64,000 nucleotides of DNA from positions 2,728,001 to 2,792,000 of the forward strand of contig JAWUZG010000005.1 in the NCBI GenBank assembly GCA_036785705.1. Reading direction: 5' to 3'. The position numbers and the translations under genes were made by a program. Shown in pieces: positions 57,861 through 64,000 of this stretch (positions are counted from its first letter, which is position 1; each line of letters begins with the position of its first letter). The notes below the pieces were generated by a model, which made no database searches, was not told the origin of the DNA, and was given only the letters and a program-made list of their open reading frames with translations. The DNA is from Acanthornis magna. Its lineage: Eukaryota > Chordata > Aves > Passeriformes > Acanthizidae.

Positions 57861-59119
57861 TGCATTATTGTAAGGAAACGGATCTTAACCTTGGAACGGC
57901 GCGTGTTATTGGGGTCGGGTAATACTCGGCGAGAGGAGACCTTGCAAGCCTGGAAATTGAATCAGCCTTACTGACATAAAAGAGGGAGGTGGGGGGGATT
58001 TTTTCGGACGGGGGAGGGTTGGGTTTGTTGGATTTCATCTGCAAATCTATAAATAAGGAAATCCACTCTTTATCTGCCTTTCTGGGAGTTTCAGCTCCTG
58101 AGCTTGGAGCACCAAATTTCCGCATGCCCTTTTTGCATTCCTTGACTTGATGTATGTGTAGTAAATACTCTCTGTGCCCCGAGAATGCAATAAAGCTGTA
58201 GCAATTCTTGCAAGTCTTACATCCTTCCAAACTCCAGATATTTGGAGTATTATATCATTTTCAACTTCAAGGATATCTCAACGATGGAGAGGAGACAGGA
58301 TAAACCGGAGAAGACCGGACAACTTTACAACACCTTTTGGTCCTATTTGCAAAGCAGAGAGGGGAAAAATATATATAATTTATCGATTCTACTAATACTT
58401 GCTTGTGCAAGTTATGAAACGAAACATTGTAGGATCTGGTTCAGCACTTGCTGTGCTTGCAACTCCATGGTGACATTGAACTTGCTCAGGGACAGAATAA
58501 ACCTTTGCCTTCCTGGCAGATGATTTGCAGGCAGAGGTGTCGTCTGGGGGGACCTGCAGTTCCCCTGACCCACTTTGTCAGGATGGTTTGCTGCTGGCTA
58601 AATATCATTAATTTGAAAGCAAGAGGAAAGCGAGTCAGAGGAGAAGGCTGGGAAAGAGGAGAGTCTGAAGAGGATCTGTTTTGGGAAGGATATGGTGGAA
58701 TGAGGCTTCCAGGGAGTTCTTCAGCCACTGACTTGGCTGAGGGCTGGGGCTTTTTGACTCCACTGACACCCTGCCCGAGACAGGGATGGGAGCAGGGTTC
58801 CATGGGCTTGGTGAGGCCTGGCTGATGATAAGGGCTAAGAGGGGCTGGCAGGGACCACCGTATCTCTGCAAGGTGATGGTTTAAATGCATGTGGCATTAC
58901 AGGGCTGGGCGCATCAAATAGACCCTAAGATGTGAAAAATCAGCAAAAATAAAGCAAGGCCATTGGTAATGAGGGGGCTTGATGGCCCAGCAATGCTCTG
59001 GCAGCAGTGCCCCTGCTGGTGAGGGGGAAGGTGCCAGCCCCACTTCCTCCCTGGGATGGGGCTCAGCTGTTTGGAAGCTCACATCATCTCTCCAGGAGTG
59101 CCCTGTGCGGCAGAGCCAC

Positions 59120-59145
59120 AAGGTCCTCCAGCAAGGTCCTCCAGC
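59120..59145 (+). repeat. 13-bp perfect tandem duplication
   Basis: AAGGTCCTCCAGC is repeated exactly head to tail. A trivial recent slippage or duplication in intron 2. Confidence 0.8.
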
Positions 59146-59896
59146 ACTAATCGGGTCACCAGGCATTAGCACTCTCCCTGGGAAAGCACTGTCCTGGCAT
59201 TGCTCTGGGAGTCTTTGTGTGCAAGAGACACTGAGTTCATGATGAGCATAGCAGAGCAGCATCCACAACTCACCCTTGCCTGTGCCGGGTGCTTGCTGCA
59301 CGACTGAGCAGTGCCAAAACCGCCATACAAACAGGGAGAAATGGCCCAGTGCTGGCCCTCACCCCACACCAATGGGGCTGACCTGATGTGTGATGGGAGA
59401 GTATCTCCTTCCTCTTCTTTGCAAGCAGCTTTCTGAAGTGTGCTCTGACTTTCCTTCAGGTGCCGCCGGCCAGGTAGAAAGGGAAACAATTCATGGCGTA
59501 GGTGTATGAGTGAATGAAATTATTTGGAAGCTCTTTGTAGCTGTATAATTACAACACTGCATTTAAAAAGTGAATTATTGACTTGATTGTCCCCAGCAGC
59601 CACTGGGTAAATGCATAATTATGGACTGTTGGAGCCAGGTACTGTTTGCTGGATAATCAGGTGAGGAAGGGCTTTGATGCTCTTTTTTGGGGCAGGGCTT
59701 AGATGAGGCTTGGTCCTTGGTGGGTCCAGGTGGACTTTCCAGCAGGGGACACACCTGGTGCCAGGTAGGTCCAGAGCAGATGATTTAGCAGGTGTCACTT
59801 GGGTGATGCCACTGCTGTTCAAATCCATTCCTTTACAATCTCTGCCTGTGCTCCGGAGAGGTAGTCTGGAAGAGGCAGGCATCTGAGAGACTGTGC

Positions 59897-60052
59897 ATCA
59901 CAGAATCCCAGAATGGTTTGGCTTGAAGGGACCTTCATCTCATTTCAGCTCCCCTGCCATGGACAGGATCACCAGGTTGCTCGGTGTCCATCCAAGCAGG
60001 CCTTGAACACTGCCAGGGATGGCATCTGGGGTGTTGGTTGCTTCACTAAGGA
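59897..60052 (-). mobile_element. CR1 LINE 3'-end fragment
   Basis: CATCACAGAATCCCAGAATGG followed by TTTGGCTTGAAGGGACCTTC, CCCCTGCCATGGACAGGATC, ACCAGGTTGCTC and GCCTTGAACACTGCCAGGGATGG is the reverse complement of the CR1 3' region. It includes one and a half of the terminal 8-bp ATTCTGTG-type repeats at its left (3') end. The 5' part is missing. It is better preserved than the copy near 33.3 kb and has the same orientation, opposite to BCL11A. Confidence 0.92.
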
Positions 60053-61064
60053 TGTTTTTAGAGATGTGTGATGGTATCAGTGGAGAGTTCCCCCTGTAGG
60101 GCTGAAAACACTGTGTAGTTCACCCTTTAGGTTCCACCACTGGTGTCTGTAGTTACTGGAGCTGCTTCCCATGTGGTGCTGAGGTCTGTGTTGCCTCTCA
60201 TTCTCCACCCCATAGCGTTAATGTATAGGGTGCGTATGTGCACATGATCAGGTTGTCTTTGCTTGAGGGCTTTCTTTTAAAACTCACTCAGTTCTGAATT
60301 TCAAGCACAGCATTGTTTTCCCGTGACAGGTTTCTTCTGTTCCTCGCTAATCAAGGCGCGACAGATTTCCACCCCCCTTAGGTTTTAAGAAAGCACAAAA
60401 TCAGTCACAGGCTGATACCTTACTTGCCAAGTTGGAGCTTGAAGCAGGTTTTCTTGGTGGCCAAATCGTCATTGCCTTGAAAATGGTGACAGACGCTGAG
60501 GTCAGGCCATGGGATCCCAGCACCCCATTGAGGCTCTGACAGACCGTGTGTTTTGTTGCTTTTTGCAAATGAAATAAATTATTGGGGAGGGAATCTACAT
60601 GTATGGAGTTTGGTTCTGATTAGAAGAGTGAGTAATGATGAGGATACAACCAAATTGGTCACCCATGAAATACCCATTTCTTCTGCAGGCAGGAATTGGT
60701 CTCCCTGGTCACACCCCTTCCCACCCGGTCTTTCCTCAGGCCCCAAAAACTTCTGCTTTATGGAAACTTGAGCAGTGCCATAAAATCCAGTGAAAATATG
60801 GCTTTGGGAGAAAATGGGGAATTCTTGGAGTTCCTGACTCCAGTCTAAATCTTTGACTGGCAAAGCAGTGCCAGCTACTATTTTGTTATTGCTGGGGCTT
60901 GGGTTTCTTAGAGTCACGGCATTAATGTTTTGGTCTGGTTCTTCCTTAAAGAGGGTTATTAAAAAGAGGTGTAATGAAAAAATGGCATTACTCATTGTTG
61001 GTTTGGAAAGTGTTTTCCCAGTTCTATTAATATTATTTCAGAAAGTCTGAATTTGCAGGCAGGA

Positions 61065-61150
61065 TAATTATTTTCAGGAATATAAATATCAGTATTGATA
61101 TATCCATTTCAGTATTGAATATCAATTTCAGGAATATCTTTATCAATAAG
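61065..61150 (+). repeat. AT-rich degenerate local repeat
   Basis: TTCAGGAATAT occurs near 61073 and again near 61129, and TCAGTATTGA occurs near 61090 and 61111, interleaved with ATATC words. This is a small self-similar AT-rich patch in intron 2, not an identifiable element. Confidence 0.5.
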
Positions 61151-61875
61151 TTATAGTAAAGAAAATCTGGTAAACATGGCAGATGGGGCACTGAGGGTCC
61201 TCCAAAACAAAATTTCTTCTAGATTTTTTGACATTTTCACGACTACGCTGGTCCCAAGACTCTCCACCACGCCTTTGCATGAACAGCATGGACCCTGTTT
61301 GCAGAACTTTATTTTCAAAGGCAGAACAGCCATGGTATTTCCTGTTTTACAAGCAATACTACATCACTTCCTTCAGACTTTTGGGGATATTTTCCTTTTT
61401 CAGTGTTTCTGAATCTGGTTCCTCTCATGATAAAGAGAAAAGGTTAGAGAGGAAGTACCCTGTTGTACACAAATGGAGCTACTGCCGTTATTTAGTATTA
61501 TTCTAATTATTATGATAGCAGCAGTGACAGTGCTGATGCTCCCAGTGCCAACAGCTACTTAGAACTGGTTAATGACGGACCAGGTTAATCACGCGCCTTT
61601 TGCAATCTGGAGAATCAGGCGGGGGAATTAGTACAACAAGGAAAAAATACGTTTGGACAGTTACAGCTTCCCTTCTAAACTGATGCTACTGGGAAAAGGT
61701 GAGTCGTGCCAAAGCAGCTCTTCCTTACCAAGGGAGAAGTGGCTGCTGCAGGAATGGAGCAGGATCCACTTATCTCCTGGCCCTGCGATGCTTCCTGTGT
61801 CCCAACTGTTTCACTTCACTAGTTTGCAGTTGAAAGGAATTTCAACAGTATGGATTTCCAAAAGAGAGAGGAGGG

Positions 61876-61923
61876 GAAAAAAAAAAAAAAGAAAAAAAAA
61901 GAAAAAAAAAAAAAAAAAAAAAA
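61876..61923 (+). repeat. Long A-rich tract
   Basis: Runs of A14, A9 and about A22 separated by single G. It follows AGAGAGAGGAGGGG and precedes GATATTTGAC. A polymorphic low-complexity purine tract; a retrocopy body is not recognisable upstream. Confidence 0.8.
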
Positions 61924-64000
61924 GATATTTGACAAGCCAGATGGAGAACTGAATCAAGTACAAGTGGTAACAATTAACTCAATTTTTTTTCTTCCCCCCT
62001 TTAAATACCATAACAACTCTGAATTTATCAGTCCAAAAATCAAGAAGTCAGTTGACATTAAAGCTGAATAAAGACGTTCCTGGGTTTGGCTCAGGCTGTT
62101 CCTCCCATGATTGTTTGGTGGTGAGCAGAAGAGAGGGGGATGCTTCCTGCAGGCTGCATGTGTTTGAGTCACTTTTAACTTCTGTCTTTGCTGTTTGGTA
62201 GAGAAAGGTGTGTACATGTCGTGTAGGTGCAGGTAGCCTGGTAAAGACTCCTTGGCTTTGCTTATGCATGGAAGTTTCTTGGGAAGGTGAGGGAGAATAC
62301 AGGAGCAAAGCCACCAAGGCCCGTGGTGCTGGTTTGTGGAGGGATGCTGCTGGGAACAAGGGCTGGGCCATCCAGCAGCGAGGGCCACATCCAGGTCTGC
62401 TTGGAGATTTCTCTGGCACGGGGATTTCTCTGAGGGAGTAGATCTGCAGATGTGAATGAAATCCTTGCGAATGCCGTTGGCACGTGCGCAGTCACTGCTT
62501 ATGCTGCCGGTTTGTTTGGGAAAACACTGGGAAAACTGGGGTGTCTCTAACGCTCTGTGTGTGCACGCTGCCTGTGTGGTGCCCTGGGGTAAAACGCACC
62601 TTGTGGTTAATATCCTGATCCTTAAACTGAGGGTCCTTCCCCAAACGGCATCCTGTGCTGTGGGCCTGGTTAGGTGCACCCAGAGGATGCTGCGTGTGCT
62701 CTGTCCAACGAGCAGCTTTCCTGGATCCAGCCCTGACTTTTGAGAAACTAAGGAAGCTCTTCCAAAGCACATTGGCACACGCGTGCAGATTATTCCATTA
62801 CTCACTTGGCAATGCCTGAACTTGCATGCCTAGCTCCAGAAATGCTTTTTTTTAAATTTTTTTTTTTCCCTCCCAGCAGTGGCATCTAGCTGACAGCTTC
62901 TCCTCCCAGCTGGTCTTCTCCCCATCATCTTGTCTGGCTTTGCTGCTGGTGGCTGTGGACATGGCTGTGGTTCTTGCTCAGAGCCAGCTCTACTGTGCCT
63001 GGAGGTGTTGGCTTGCTCTGACTCGGACTCGGAGCGCACCGGGTGTATTTGTGAACACAGCACAGAAGCGCCGGCTTTTCCTTAATATAAAAAAAGCCCC
63101 TTAATGCTGAAAGCAGCCATCTCTTCATATTTTACTGAGTAATTGTGCTAACTGCCCTTAAAGGCACTCAAATGCCAATATCCATCCCGCTCATTTGTTA
63201 ACATTTTGCAGATCAGAAGCTAAATCTGTCACTCGTGTGTCACTGGTTAAGTCACTTCTTCTGGGGGCATGGCAAGCAAGAGCTGTTCTGTAGCTTTTAT
63301 TTTAAGCAAGAGCCGATGACTTGAGAAACACTGGACATTTTTGCTGTAGTGAAATGCTGTGCCTCATCACTGGTCTTTTGCTGTCCAGGATGTAGAGAAG
63401 GAATAAAAATGTAATGGTGGTTGATGCTTCACTGAGTGAGGCCAGTCAGGTGTCATCTTGGCCTCGGGTTTGTATTTGGGTCATGGTATCCCCATGTAAT
63501 TCCCCTACAGGGGTAATTTCCCAAGTAGGAGGAAAATGAGCAGCAAAATTGACTGGGAGGAAAAATGTACACACAAAAATGCGAATGGTAATTGAAAGCT
63601 ATTTGTAAAGAGTTGATGAGCTGTCCAGGAAGGAGAGGGCAACTTTGGCCCAAGTCCAAAACCCACTTCACTCGCTTCAGTGGTGAGATGAGAACAGCAA
63701 TTAGATATTAAAAAAATCAATATATAACAATTAAAAAAAAGGAAAATGGATAGCAATCAATTGCAGTGAGAAACCATGGCGAGTAGAGAATGGGTCAGGG
63801 GAGCTGAAGATGCCGAGGAAAACTTGTGCCTGGCACCAGTGGGGAGAGGAAAATCGAGAGGTTCTCAGGGTTCTGGAGAAAGAGAAGGGATAAATGCAAG
63901 AAGCAGTAAGGTAGAAATTTTGGTAAATATTTCTGCTGTAGATGTGGAGAGCAGCAGTGTTATGTTTCTGTATCATAGGTGGGTGATGATTTTTTTTTGT

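Noticed and set aside
61850..61950. A-rich tract as the tail of a processed pseudogene
   Set aside because: Upstream sequence shows no gene-like body and no target-site duplication was visible.
61954..62805. 283-residue minus-strand open frame in intron 2
   Set aside because: Protein resembles no family I know, has no compositional or motif signature, and lies in unremarkable intron sequence. A transcript search would be needed to revive it.

Overview
This window is vertebrate nuclear DNA, most likely from a bird. It holds the 5' part of one gene, BCL11A, on the + strand. The gene is identified by two coding exons. Exon 1 (coding part 7640-7694) gives the N-terminal peptide MSRRKQGKPQHLSKREFS. 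Exon 2 (13340-13669, exactly 330 bases) gives residues 19-128, including a CCHC zinc knuckle (C48, C51, H66, C71). Both junctions are consensus GT/AG and share phase 1. The avian guess rests on very low interspersed-repeat density, two clear CR1 LINE 3' fragments in the 'CACAGAATCCCAGAATGG...GGGACCTT' style, and a long GC-rich CpG island. A crocodilian or turtle is less likely but not excluded.

Layout: 1-5470 is upstream intergenic DNA with no recognisable gene. It has a CpG-rich patch near 3.85-4.2 kb and an AT-rich stretch at 4.25-5.47 kb that looks like conserved regulatory DNA. About 5560-10020 is a large CpG island enclosing the promoter, 5'UTR, exon 1 and the start of intron 1. The core promoter region (about 7140-7330) has two inverted CCAAT boxes and a nested dyad around CRE-like sites. 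The leader (about 7310-7639; start site inferred) has a CT tract, a run of 36 A and several short upstream ORFs. Intron 1 spans 7695-13339 (5645 bases). Intron 2 starts at 13670 and runs past the window end; I could not find exon 3, so it is at least 50 kb long. It is mostly unannotated non-coding sequence with scattered AT-rich, homeodomain/octamer/GATA-motif-rich blocks that are candidate enhancers, a few simple repeats, two confident CR1 fragments and two possible ancient repeat remnants.

How the pieces work together: BCL11A is a C2H2 zinc-finger transcriptional repressor of B-lymphoid, erythroid and neural cells. Exon 1 carries the NuRD/RBBP4-binding peptide and exon 2 the self-association zinc knuckle; the DNA-binding fingers are in exons beyond this window. 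In mammals intron 2 carries the erythroid enhancers that control BCL11A level, so GATA clusters in this intron deserve attention.

No RNA gene, CRISPR array, second protein-coding gene or intact mobile element was found. The more unusual signals are the upstream-ORF cluster next to a poly(A) leader tract, the promoter dyad, a 26-bp-arm hairpin in intron 1 built from a thrice-used 12-mer, and tandem GATA-motif clusters in intron 2. Conserved-element calls are inferences from composition and motif content, because no alignment could be run.
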